The notes beneath the pieces were generated by a model that was not told the origin of the DNA, ran no database searches, and was given only the letters and a program-made list of their open reading frames with translations. DNA of 12,111 nt from Bacteroidales bacterium UBA3754 (GTDB taxonomy: Bacteria > Bacteroidota > Bacteroidia > Bacteroidales > UBA1715). Both the position numbers and the translations under genes were made by a program. Shown here in pieces: positions 1 to 6,933 of the stretch (positions within the stretch are counted from its first letter, which is position 1; each line of letters starts with the position of its first letter). The DNA is taken from NCBI GenBank assembly GCA_002371705.1, contig DFGI01000040.1, positions 1-12,111 of the forward strand, read 5' to 3'.

Positions 1-1179
1 GTTTTGACCTACGTCGGTTACAACGATGGCGGTTCCTTTGGTTTTTTCAGAAATCAAGTTTACGACTTCGCCCATCTTTATGTCGCCCGACTTTGGATGA
101 ATTGCGTTTTCAATCACTTCGTCGTGTTCGATTTTATCCAATGGTTTGAAACTGTCAATCCACGCTTGGTGGTTCGCTGGTTTAACGCCGTCGGCAAGTG
201 CTTTCAGGGCTGTTTTCGCATCGCAGTTCACTGCAAGCGTCGGCTGAAGAATTTTACCGATTTCGGCACGGTCGATTTCTATGTGGATGATTTTCGCCTG
301 TTTTGCAAATTTGGCGAGATTACCCGTCACACGGCTGTCGAAACGAAGTCCCACGCCAATAATCACGTCGGCTTCGTTGGTTTTGATGTTCGGCGCGTAG
401 TTTCCGTGCATTCCGAGCATTCCAACGAAATTTGGATGGTCGTAATTGATTGTGTTCAAACTCATTATGGTCGAAGCGATAGGAATGTTCGCCTTTTCCG
501 ACAAAGCAATCAGTTCATCTTGTGCCTGCGAAAGTTCCACACCATGACCGGCAAAGATGATAGGTTGTTTTGCGTTGTCAATCAACTTGATGGCTTCGTC
601 AATTTCCGTCTGGTTCAGTTTCGGGTACGGATAGTAGCCACGAACGTATTCACACGGTTTGTAGGTGAAGTTGGCAATTTCAGTTACAAGAGCATCTTTC
701 GAAATGTCAATCAAGACTGGACCCGGACGGCCTGTGCGAGCCAGATAGAACGCCTTGGCGATAATTTCTGGAATTTCGTCGGCCGAGGTGATTTGGTAGT
801 TCCATTTAGTGATTGGCATTGTCACACCAATGATGTCAACTTCCTGAAACTCGTCGGTTCCCAAAGAGCGGGCAACGACTTGTGCGGTGATTGCCACGAT
901 AGGCGTTGAGTCAATCATTGCGTCGGCAATACCCGTAACCAAGTTTGTGGCACCAGGACCCGAAGTCGCCATACAAACGCCAACTTTTCCCGTTGCACGT
1001 GCGTAACCTTGTGCCGCGTGAACGGCTCCTTGCTCGTGGCGGGTGAGAATGTGACGTAATTTGTCGGTGTAACTATATAATTTATCGTACAAAGGCATAA
1101 TCGTTCCGCCCGGATAGCCGAAAACGGTGTCGATTCCCTCGTTTGTCAAGCATTGTAATATTGCGTCTGCTCCAGTCAT
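1..1179 (-). CDS. ilvB: Acetolactate synthase large subunit, 5' part (runs off the left edge)
   Basis: This ThDP-dependent enzyme condenses two pyruvates to acetolactate, or pyruvate plus 2-oxobutyrate to acetohydroxybutyrate. It is the first common step of Val, Leu and Ile synthesis in the cytoplasm. My own minus-strand translation from ATG at 1179 gives 393 uninterrupted residues; family members are about 560-590, so roughly the last third lies beyond the window. Visible family features are the N-terminal FGYPGGTIMPLYD, the catalytic glutamate E49 in TRHEQGAVHAAQGYARATGK, the ATSGPGATN loop (71-79), GTDEFQE, and TDVGQ at the edge, which begins the C-terminal ThDP domain. It follows ilvD after 71 bases on the same strand, so the two are probably co-transcribed from the attenuated promoter near 3260. 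The small subunit ilvN would be expected next, outside the window. Identification rests on motifs and is firm. Confidence 0.96.
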   Translation of the reverse strand, partial: MTGADAILQCLTNEGIDTVFGYPGGTIMPLYDKLYSYTDKLRHILTRHEQGAVHAAQGYARATGKVGVCMATSGPGATNLVTGIADAMIDSTPIVAITAQVVARSLGTDEFQEVDIIGVTMPITKWNYQITSADEIPEIIAKAFYLARTGRPGPVLIDISKDALVTEIANFTYKPCEYVRGYYPYPKLNQTEIDEAIKLIDNAKQPIIFAGHGVELSQAQDELIALSEKANIPIASTIMSLNTINYDHPNFVGMLGMHGNYAPNIKTNEADVIIGVGLRFDSRVTGNLAKFAKQAKIIHIEIDRAEIGKILQPTLAVNCDAKTALKALADGVKPANHQAWIDSFKPLDKIEHDEVIENAIHPKSGDIKMGEVVNLISEKTKGTAIVVTDVGQN

Positions 1180-1250
1180 GTTTTTAATTATGAGTTAATA
1201 GTTATGAATTATGAGTTTCTCATTGTGCATTATGAATTGTGCATTGTACA
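1180..1250. repeat. Degenerate CATAATT/CACAATG tandem repeat between ilvD and ilvB
   Basis: The whole 71-base gap between the ilvD stop and the ilvB start consists of diverged short units. Read on the minus strand these include CACAATTCATAATG, CACAATGAG, CTCATAATTCATAAC and CTCATAATTAAAA. The motif CATAAT occurs four times and CACAAT twice, with near-regular spacing of about 10-14 bases. The units are too degenerate for simple slippage, and no strong hairpin or U-tract is present, so readthrough from ilvD to ilvB is plausible. It resembles the short AT-rich intergenic repeats seen in some Bacteroidota genomes; that comparison is from memory. Confidence 0.6.
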
Positions 1251-3080
1251 TTATTCAATCACGCGAACTCCTCCAAGGTCTGCCGAAGCAACGTTTTGTG
1301 CATATACTTTCAGCGAATCGGGAACGAAACGTTCTCTGTTCGGTTTGAAAGCATTTTTGCCTTTTGCAAGTTCTTCGTTTCTTCGTTTTTCCATTTCTTG
1401 GTCGGAGATGAGAAGTTCCACCTTACGGTTAGGAATGTCGAACAAGATTGAATCGCCGTCGCGTACCAATCCGATTTCGCCACCGCTTGCCGCTTCGGGC
1501 GATACGTGTCCGATTGACAAACCAGAAGTTCCGCCAGAGAAACGCCCGTCGGTAATGAGTGCGCATGCTTTGCCCAAATGTTTTGATTTTAGGTATGAAG
1601 TAGGGTAGAGCATTTCCTGCATGCCCGGACCACCTTTCGGACCTTCGTAGATGATGACAACCACGTCGCCTGCCTGAATTTTGTCGGTGATGATTGCTTC
1701 GCACGCATCTTCTTGAGAATGAAATACTTTTGCTGTTCCTTTAAATGTGAACAGTGATTCGTCAACACCGGCAACTTTCACGATACAACCTTCTTTGGCG
1801 ATGTTTCCGAACAATACTGCCAGACCGCCGTCTTTGGTGTATGCGTTCTTAATGTCGCGAATACAGCCATTTTCACGGTCGGTGTCGAAGTCCTTGTACA
1901 TAGTGTTTTGAGAACCCATAGCCGTTGTTCTGTCGCCTTTCGGAGCACTTTTGTAGATTTCCGTCAATTCTGCCTTTGCCGTCGGACGAAGAATGTCGTA
2001 TGAATCCAACGCTTCCTTCAATGTCAGTCCGTCAACACGTTTTACAGACGTGTCGAGCAAGCCGTTACGGTCAAGAACGCCGAGGATTCCCATCACGCCG
2101 CCGGCACGGTTCACATCTTCAATGTGATATTTCTTCGTATTTGGAGCAACTTTGCAGATACAAGGAACTTGACGCGAAAGCATGTCAATGTCCTTCATCT
2201 TGAATTCCACGCCAGCTTCGTGAGCCACAGCCAAAAGGTGTAGCACCGTGTTCGACGAGCCGCCCATTGCAATGTCCATCTTCATTGAATTGAGGAATGC
2301 CGCACGTGTGGCGATGGAACGAGGAAGAACCGATGTGTCGCCGTCGTAGTAGTATTTCTTGGTGTTTTCAACGATTTGTTTTGCCGCACGGATGAACAAA
2401 TTCTCACGATTTTTGTGTGTTGCCACAATGCTACCGTTGCCTGGAAGCGACAAACCAAGAGCTTCTGTCAAGCAGTTCATTGAGTTAGCCGTGAACATAC
2501 CCGAACAAGAACCACAGGTAGGGCAGGCGTTTTTCTCAACAGCGTCAAGAGTCGCGTCGTTTACGTTCGAATCGAGAGCCATGACCATTGCGTCAATCAA
2601 GTCGTATTTTTCTTTGTTGATCACGCCGGCTTCCATAGGTCCGCCCGAGACGAAAATTGTAGGAATATTCAATCGCATTGCGGCAATCAACATTCCCGGA
2701 GTGATTTTGTCGCAGTTGCTGATGCAAACGAGAGCGTCAACTTTGTGAGCGTTGCACATATATTCAACGCTGTCGGCGATGATTTCGCGAGAGGGGAGGG
2801 AGTACAACATTCCCGTGTGTCCCATTGCGATTCCGTCGTCGATTGCTATGGTATTGAATTCAGCCGCAAAACAGCCCTGAGCTTCGATGGCAGCTTTGAC
2901 TTTTTGACCAATTTCGTGTAGGTGTACGTGACCGGGAACAAATTGTGTAAACGAGTTTGCAATGGCAATGATAGGTTTGCCAATTTGTTCTTCTTTCATA
3001 CCATTAGCACGCCATAAGCTTCGTGCTCCTGCCATCAGACGGCCTTGCGTCGATGTTTCGCTTCGTAACGGAAATCCCAT
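1251..3080 (-). CDS. ilvD: Dihydroxy-acid dehydratase
   Basis: This Fe-S enzyme dehydrates 2,3-dihydroxy-isovalerate and 2,3-dihydroxy-3-methylvalerate to the 2-oxo acids that precede Val, Leu and Ile. At 609 residues it is close to the E. coli protein (about 616) and can be aligned with it almost end to end. Visible motifs are NSFTQFVPGHVHL (42-54), NTIAIDDGIAMGH (76-88), the cluster cysteine C123 in SNCDKITPGM, the cysteine-rich CPTCGSCSGM (186-195), and near the C-terminus LITDGRFSGGTSG and GHVSPEAASGG. The sequence is of the E. coli IlvD type, so an oxygen-labile 4Fe-4S cluster is likely, though this is inferred from similarity. The ATG at 3080 gives the family N-terminus (PLRSETSTQGR). 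It lies about 46 bases after the attenuator terminator, with ilvB directly downstream, so its transcription probably depends on antitermination in the leader. Confidence 0.97.
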   Translation of the reverse strand: MGFPLRSETSTQGRLMAGARSLWRANGMKEEQIGKPIIAIANSFTQFVPGHVHLHEIGQKVKAAIEAQGCFAAEFNTIAIDDGIAMGHTGMLYSLPSREIIADSVEYMCNAHKVDALVCISNCDKITPGMLIAAMRLNIPTIFVSGGPMEAGVINKEKYDLIDAMVMALDSNVNDATLDAVEKNACPTCGSCSGMFTANSMNCLTEALGLSLPGNGSIVATHKNRENLFIRAAKQIVENTKKYYYDGDTSVLPRSIATRAAFLNSMKMDIAMGGSSNTVLHLLAVAHEAGVEFKMKDIDMLSRQVPCICKVAPNTKKYHIEDVNRAGGVMGILGVLDRNGLLDTSVKRVDGLTLKEALDSYDILRPTAKAELTEIYKSAPKGDRTTAMGSQNTMYKDFDTDRENGCIRDIKNAYTKDGGLAVLFGNIAKEGCIVKVAGVDESLFTFKGTAKVFHSQEDACEAIITDKIQAGDVVVIIYEGPKGGPGMQEMLYPTSYLKSKHLGKACALITDGRFSGGTSGLSIGHVSPEAASGGEIGLVRDGDSILFDIPNRKVELLISDQEMEKRRNEELAKGKNAFKPNRERFVPDSLKVYAQNVASADLGGVRVIE

Positions 3081-3126
3081 TGTATCTTAATTTTTAATTC
3101 TTAAATCCTTTGATGTGCCCCGAAAT

Positions 3127-3161
3127 AAAAAAGCACCAGACTTAGTGAAGAATGGTGCTTT
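3127..3161 (-). terminator. ilv leader intrinsic terminator (3:4 hairpin of attenuator)
   Basis: On the minus strand AAAGCACCA (3161-3153) pairs perfectly over 9 bp with TGGTGCTTT (3138-3130). The 14-base interior can add a 3 bp CTT/AAG inner stem. The 3' strand runs into a U-tract (TTTTTT, 3132-3127). It lies between the leader stop codon and the ilvD ATG, so as a terminator it would block the operon. Its 5' arm overlaps the antiterminator's 3' arm, which is what makes it conditional. Confidence 0.9.
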
Positions 3162-3198
3162 ATATTGGAAATAGTCAAACACCATTCATTACTGAATG
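3150..3198 (-). promoter_or_regulatory. Attenuator: competing 1:2 pause hairpin and 2:3 antiterminator
   Basis: Segment 1 CATTCA (3198-3193, inside the last leader codons) pairs over 6 bp with segment 2 TGAATG (3188-3183), leaving a GTAA loop that carries the leader stop codon. Segment 2, extended as GAATGGTG (3187-3180), pairs over 8 perfect bp with segment 3 CACCATTC (3157-3150). TTT/AAG adds up to three more pairs, including one G-U. Segment 3 is also the 5' arm of the terminator. A ribosome stalled at the Val codons would cover segment 1 and free segment 2 to form the antiterminator. A ribosome reaching the stop codon would cover segment 2 and let the terminator form. The geometry is seen directly; the mechanism is inferred by analogy with enterobacterial ilv, trp and his attenuators. 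Confidence 0.88.
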
Positions 3199-3236
3199 AC
3201 ATCCACGACTACCACAAATACAGTTTCTAAAAGCAT
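3189..3236 (-). CDS. ilv operon leader peptide (MLLETVFVVVVDVIQ)
   Basis: This is a 15-codon ORF starting at ATG 3236 and ending in TAA (3191-3189), immediately followed by an in-frame TGA. Nine of 15 residues are branched-chain: Leu at positions 2 and 3, Val at 6, 8, 9, 10, 11 and 13, and Ile at 14. The four consecutive Val codons are GTG GTA GTC GTG. It begins about 14 bases after the expected transcription start and ends inside the 1:2 hairpin of a terminator/antiterminator switch ahead of ilvD. The product probably has no function of its own; translating it would sense charged tRNA-Val, with Leu and Ile also contributing. It is far below usual gene-calling length. Composition, position and structure agree, so I consider it real. 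Confidence 0.9.
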   Translation of the reverse strand: MLLETVFVVVVDVIQ

Positions 3237-3255
3237 ATCGTTGTTTTTACGAGTG

Positions 3256-3263
3256 CAAATATA
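3256..3263 (-). promoter_or_regulatory. ilv operon promoter, -7 element TATATTTG
   Basis: TATATTTG matches the Bacteroidota -7 consensus TAnnTTTG. Only a poor -33 match (a T-rich CTTTTTC) lies about 20 bases upstream. Transcription would start near 3250, giving a leader peptide 5' UTR of about 14 bases. It is 67 bases downstream of the porE stop codon. Confidence 0.7.
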
Positions 3264-3329
3264 AAAATAATTTTGAATGAAAAAGAATAAATCTAAGAAA
3301 TCCCATTCAATGAATTTAAAATTTTAGGA

Positions 3330-5357
3330 TTATCGTTTTGCAAATTGTTTCTTTTTCTGGCGAACGAAATATTCTGGTTTTGGAATATAGTCGGTTGATA
3401 AGATTCTCAACTCGGTTCTACGGTTTATTTGATTTGCTTTTTCACGAGTTTCTTTTGGCAGTTTTTCAATTACTTCCTGCGAAAGGCTTGTTCCAACCAC
3501 AAAAGCAGTGTCTTGTTTCGCAATTTCTTCAGTCACGACAACAGGTACCGATTCACCGTAGCCTTTAGCCACAAGTCGGTCAACATCGTAGCCGCGTTGC
3601 GCCAAGTAGTCCACAACAGCCTGCGCACGGCGTTTCGACAACTGAAGGTTGGCATTTGCGTCGCCTACCATATCGGTGTGGGCACCCAATTCAATTGTGA
3701 TGTTTGGATTATCGTCCAACAATTTTCCTAACTGTTCCAACGCCGATTTCGAGGCTTCGTTAAGGGTCCATTTGCCGGGGTCGTAGTAAATATTAGGTAT
3801 TTCCACAGGTTTACTCATCGTAATCAGGTCAAGATTCTGCTTAAACGTGGTGTCGTCGCCGATATTAGCTGTGGAAATTTGAACTTTCTGTTTCAAAAAA
3901 CCTTGATACGAACCTATAATAATATAGTCGGTGTATTGTTCCAGTTTAAATGAATATGTACCGTCTTGTTTTGTTTTAGCAGTTTGTAGCGAACCATCGC
4001 TGCCAATCAGCGTCACATCGCCCTCAACAATCGGTTTGTTTACGGAAATGTCAATCATGGATCCTTCAACGGCAAGTTTTAGTTCTGGCAATTCAAATGA
4101 ATAAATATCTTCCATTCCTCGAGTACCTTTTCTGTTTGAGGTCAGCAGACCTTGTTCCTTATTTCCTTGAAACACAATACCAAAATCGTCTTGCGAGGAG
4201 TTTATAGGATACATCATATTAGTGACTTTCCATTTTCCATCGTCGCCTTTCACAGCCCTGAAAATATCGAGTCCGCCCATACCAGGCAATCCATCAGAGG
4301 CAAAATACAGAGTCCCATCCTGCCGTACATAAGGAAACATTTCGTCGCCTTCGGTATTGATTGAAGTTCCCAGGTTTATCGGTCGTCCCCACACTCCGTT
4401 TTCCGAAGCCCGTTCCACTTTCCAAATATCTGCGCCGCCGTGTCCGCCTTTCATTCGTGAACTAAAATATAATGTCAGCCCGTCAGGGGAAATAGCAGGT
4501 TGCCCGATGGAAATTGAATCGGGAACAATCTCCACCAGCTGGGTGGAATGCCACGAACCGTTTCTATATGTGTTAGTATAAATCTGACAACCGAGTTGCT
4601 TGCCTGGTTCCTGCAAACAGCGGGTGAAATACATAGTAAAACCATCCGATGAAATAGAAACATTTCCATCATCGAATTCACAGTTTACAGTGGAATCCAA
4701 GATTTTTTCAGGTTCTTTCCATTTCCCTTTTCTGTCGTAGCGAGCCTCGTAAATGTCGGTGAAATTCATTCCCGAAACTTGATTTATTTGAGGTTTCACA
4801 CCTTCTTCAATTCGTGATGAAGTGAAATAAATTGCATCGTAGCTATTGTCGGAATACATTGGACAGAAATCGTTGAACTTGGAATTCAGCACTTTAATAT
4901 TTTCAACGAGGTAGCGCGTCGGTTTTTCTTTATACGCCACGGCGAGCGAGCACGACAAAATACCATTTGCGCCGCGATGGTCGCGGGGATTTGACTTTTT
5001 GTATGCTTTAAACATTTTTTCCGCTTCGTCGAATTTCTCCGATTTCAGCAAATAATAGCCATACCAGTAGGTGGCAGTTTTTTCCTTTGATGATTTTTGT
5101 TTTGCAATTTTTTTGTAGGCGATTTCCGCTTTTTTTGAGTCATTTAGATGGCGGTAGCACTCGGCAATGATATATTGGTATGAAGTTTTTATGTATTTCG
5201 ATTCTTCGCCTTCGGCAAGCTGCTCGTAGAGTTCAACGGCTTTCAAGTATTCCCCGTTGGCATACGCTAATTCCGCTTTTTTCACCATTTTTTTATGCGA
5301 GGCACAGGCCGTACATAGAAAAATCAACAATACCGTTATAATTTTTTTATAATACAT
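3330..5357 (-). CDS. PorE-like outer-membrane lipoprotein: TPR, PD40 propeller, regulatory-like domain, OmpA C-terminal domain
   Basis: This 675-residue protein has the domain order and length of the T9SS component PorE of Porphyromonas (about 670 residues). A signal peptide ends at LCTAC, making C18 the likely lipidated cysteine; C at -3 is a non-canonical lipobox. Residues 20-140 read as TPR-like helices (AYANGEYLKAVELYEQLAEG, then YLLKSEKFDEAEKMF). Residues 160-420 hold at least four PD40-type propeller repeats (ISSDGFTMYFTR, ISPDGLTLYFSSR, VRQDGTLYFASDG). Residues 426-510 resemble a CarboxypepD-regulatory/CNA-B fold (GDVTLIGSDG, KQDGTYSFKL). Residues 520-655 are an OmpA peptidoglycan-binding domain with GAHTDMVGD (558-566), LSKRRAQAVVDYL and NRRTELRI (645-652). 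It probably links the secretion machinery to peptidoglycan. The gene is divergent from a PorP/SprF gene. Related OmpA-propeller proteins also pair with PorP paralogues in gliding systems, so orthology to PorE itself is likely but not proven. Confidence 0.85.
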   Translation of the reverse strand: MYYKKIITVLLIFLCTACASHKKMVKKAELAYANGEYLKAVELYEQLAEGEESKYIKTSYQYIIAECYRHLNDSKKAEIAYKKIAKQKSSKEKTATYWYGYYLLKSEKFDEAEKMFKAYKKSNPRDHRGANGILSCSLAVAYKEKPTRYLVENIKVLNSKFNDFCPMYSDNSYDAIYFTSSRIEEGVKPQINQVSGMNFTDIYEARYDRKGKWKEPEKILDSTVNCEFDDGNVSISSDGFTMYFTRCLQEPGKQLGCQIYTNTYRNGSWHSTQLVEIVPDSISIGQPAISPDGLTLYFSSRMKGGHGGADIWKVERASENGVWGRPINLGTSINTEGDEMFPYVRQDGTLYFASDGLPGMGGLDIFRAVKGDDGKWKVTNMMYPINSSQDDFGIVFQGNKEQGLLTSNRKGTRGMEDIYSFELPELKLAVEGSMIDISVNKPIVEGDVTLIGSDGSLQTAKTKQDGTYSFKLEQYTDYIIIGSYQGFLKQKVQISTANIGDDTTFKQNLDLITMSKPVEIPNIYYDPGKWTLNEASKSALEQLGKLLDDNPNITIELGAHTDMVGDANANLQLSKRRAQAVVDYLAQRGYDVDRLVAKGYGESVPVVVTEEIAKQDTAFVVGTSLSQEVIEKLPKETREKANQINRRTELRILSTDYIPKPEYFVRQKKKQFAKR

Positions 5358-5393
5358 ATATAAATAACGACGAGCGCTTCAAAATATTTTGCG

Positions 5394-5401
5394 CAAATAT
5401 A
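5394..5401 (-). promoter_or_regulatory. porE-like gene promoter, -7 element TATATTTG
   Basis: An exact TAnnTTTG match lies 36 bases before the ATG at 5357, and the following base is C as in the ilv promoter. No clear -33 TTG is present at the usual spacing. Confidence 0.65.
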
Positions 5402-5626
5402 GAATATTATCTGTGGATAAAAACGAAATCAGGTTCGATATAGATGGAAAAATGCAATATTTCATAGAAAAGATGGAAAAGCATGCAAATAAAGTTACCG
5501 AGTTGTAAACTTACTAATGTGTTTATTTTCAATCACCTAAAAAGAAAAAAAGAAAAGTCGAAAAACATTTTTTTGCTTTTACCTCAAAAAAATCGGGCTT
5601 TTTCAAGCAATCTTTATTTTTTTTCT

Positions 5627-5634
5627 TATATTTG
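5627..5634 (+). promoter_or_regulatory. porP-like gene promoter, -7 element TATATTTG
   Basis: TATATTTGCAC matches the consensus and equals the ilv promoter over 11 bases. It lies 70 bases before the preferred ATG at 5705, giving a 5' UTR of about 65 bases. The -33 region is only T-rich. Confidence 0.7.
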
Positions 5635-5704
5635 CACAACTGCATAGTATCTAAAATTGGCAGGAAAAATAAAAAATGAATTGAAAATAATAAGAAAGAA
5701 TACA

Positions 5705-6874
5705 ATGAGAAAGATTTACATTTCTATTATTGCTTTAATATCATCTTTGCTATTCGCAAATATGTTGCAGGCTCAGGATCCGAACTTTTCTCAATATTAC
5801 CTGAAGGAAACATATTATAATCCTGCTATGACGGGTATTAATCCAGGTTTGCGTGGAACTGTTTCCGACCGTCATTTATGGACTGCTGTTCCAGGTGATT
5901 GGAGTACACAAAGTTTGAGTTTTGACTACTTTGATGTGAAATTCGCACAAGGTGGTATCGGTGCTTTTTTAGTACGTAACTCACAAGGAAAGAATTTTCT
6001 TAACACGTTTCAAGGTGGTTTGGCTTACGCAAAACAAATCCGCGTATTGCCCGACTTGATGTTCCAGATTGGTGCTGGTGCTCAATATGTATATAAGAGC
6101 ATTAGTTACGATGATTTCACGTTCACCGACCAGTTGGATCCTCGTTTTGGTGCAATCTATGAAACTGAATTCGTATATCCTGATGGTGAAACCCACCAAC
6201 ATCAAGGTGTGTTCGATTATAATGCTGGTGCAGCTGTTCAGTTCAATATCAAACAGACACCTATTAAATATTTGGCAACAGGTGTTTTTGGTGTGGCATT
6301 CCACCACCTTTCTCAACCAGATATGTCGTGGATTGATGATGGTCAAGAAGCTCCACTTCCAATGAAATTCGACCTTCACGGATATATGCAGTTCCGTATC
6401 AACCGACAAGGTTTCCACAACAGATATTTCTTGGTTTGTCCAGGTTTTATATTCGAAAATCAAGCAGAAGCTAACCAATGGTTTAAAGGCTCGGAATCAG
6501 GTTCTAAAACATTCACATTTGGTTTGAACACGACAATTCCATCAAAAGTTTCGTTTATGTCATCGCTTTATTTAGGTTGTTGGGCTCGTAAACAGTTTAT
6601 GAAAAAGGCTTCAATCGAAGATATTGCTAATAGCCTGAAAACAAAGAGCTTCGATGCTTTGATTCTTACAATTGGTTATATCAAGTATTCAAAAGACAAA
6701 AAACAACTATACCAATTCTTGTATAGCTACGATATGACAATTTCAAATGCTGGATTGTCAACTGGTGGTACCCACGAAGTAACGTTGAGCTTTGAAATCC
6801 ACGATTTGGCGTTGAAGAGTCGTGATGCAAGACGTTCGGCAGTTGCCCACCCAAGTGAGAAATTCTTGAATTAG
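5705..6874 (+). CDS. PorP/SprF-family type IX secretion system outer-membrane protein
   Basis: PorP/SprF proteins are outer-membrane beta-barrel partners of the T9SS, needed for secretion or surface localisation of substrates. The 389-residue product starts with a signal peptide (MRKIYISIIALISSLLFANM) with a likely cut after LQA (residue 23). The family N-terminus follows: QDPNFSQYYLKETYYNPAMTG, then TAVPGDWSTQSLSFDYF and GGIGAFLVRNSQG. The C-terminus carries the recognisable GGTHEVTLSFEI (354-365). The ATG at 5705 is preferred over an in-frame TTG at 5657, because it puts the signal peptide at the very N-terminus. At 389 residues it is longer than typical members (about 300-330), with extra sequence in the middle and after the final strand (KSRDARRSAVAHPSEKFLN). 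The divergent PorE-like gene suggests a functional pair. Membership of the family is clear; whether this is PorP itself or a paralogue is not decidable here. Confidence 0.88.
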   Translation: MRKIYISIIALISSLLFANMLQAQDPNFSQYYLKETYYNPAMTGINPGLRGTVSDRHLWTAVPGDWSTQSLSFDYFDVKFAQGGIGAFLVRNSQGKNFLNTFQGGLAYAKQIRVLPDLMFQIGAGAQYVYKSISYDDFTFTDQLDPRFGAIYETEFVYPDGETHQHQGVFDYNAGAAVQFNIKQTPIKYLATGVFGVAFHHLSQPDMSWIDDGQEAPLPMKFDLHGYMQFRINRQGFHNRYFLVCPGFIFENQAEANQWFKGSESGSKTFTFGLNTTIPSKVSFMSSLYLGCWARKQFMKKASIEDIANSLKTKSFDALILTIGYIKYSKDKKQLYQFLYSYDMTISNAGLSTGGTHEVTLSFEIHDLALKSRDARRSAVAHPSEKFLN

Positions 6875-6900
6875 TGTTTTTGTAAATAATTTTTCATTGG

Positions 6901-6933
6901 AAGGAATCTCGAAATTTTGAGATTCCTTTTTTT
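6901..6933 (+). terminator. Intrinsic terminator of the porP-like gene
   Basis: AAGGAATCTC (6901-6910) pairs over 10 perfect bp with GAGATTCCTT (6919-6928), with an 8-base loop and a T-run to 6933. It begins 26 bases after the stop codon. Confidence 0.92.

Larger units (their letters stand above)
5358..5656. other. Divergent intergenic region between porE-like and porP-like genes
   Basis: These 299 AT-rich bases hold two outward-facing -7 elements, at 5394-5401 (minus) and 5627-5634 (plus). The centre holds a 31-codon plus-strand frame (5413-5508, GTG start) that I do not call as a gene. No strong hairpins or long repeats are visible. Confidence 0.6.

Noticed and set aside
4..909. Long plus-strand open frame (301 codons) at the left edge
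   Set aside because: It lies antisense to ilvB, whose minus-strand translation shows all acetolactate synthase motifs; the plus-strand product has no recognisable features.
2359..2748. Plus-strand open frame of 129 codons within ilvD
   Set aside because: It is antisense to the Fe-S cluster region of ilvD, with no promoter or family features.
3127..3263. T-box or metabolite riboswitch explanation for the ilv leader
   Set aside because: No T-box sequence or specifier loop architecture is seen; the leader is only about 120 bases and holds a branched-chain-rich ORF that explains the competing hairpins.
5657..5704. Upstream in-frame TTG start for the porP-like gene
   Set aside because: It would put 16 charged residues (AGKIKNELKIIRKNT) before the signal peptide; the ATG at 5705 starts directly with MRKIYISIIA.
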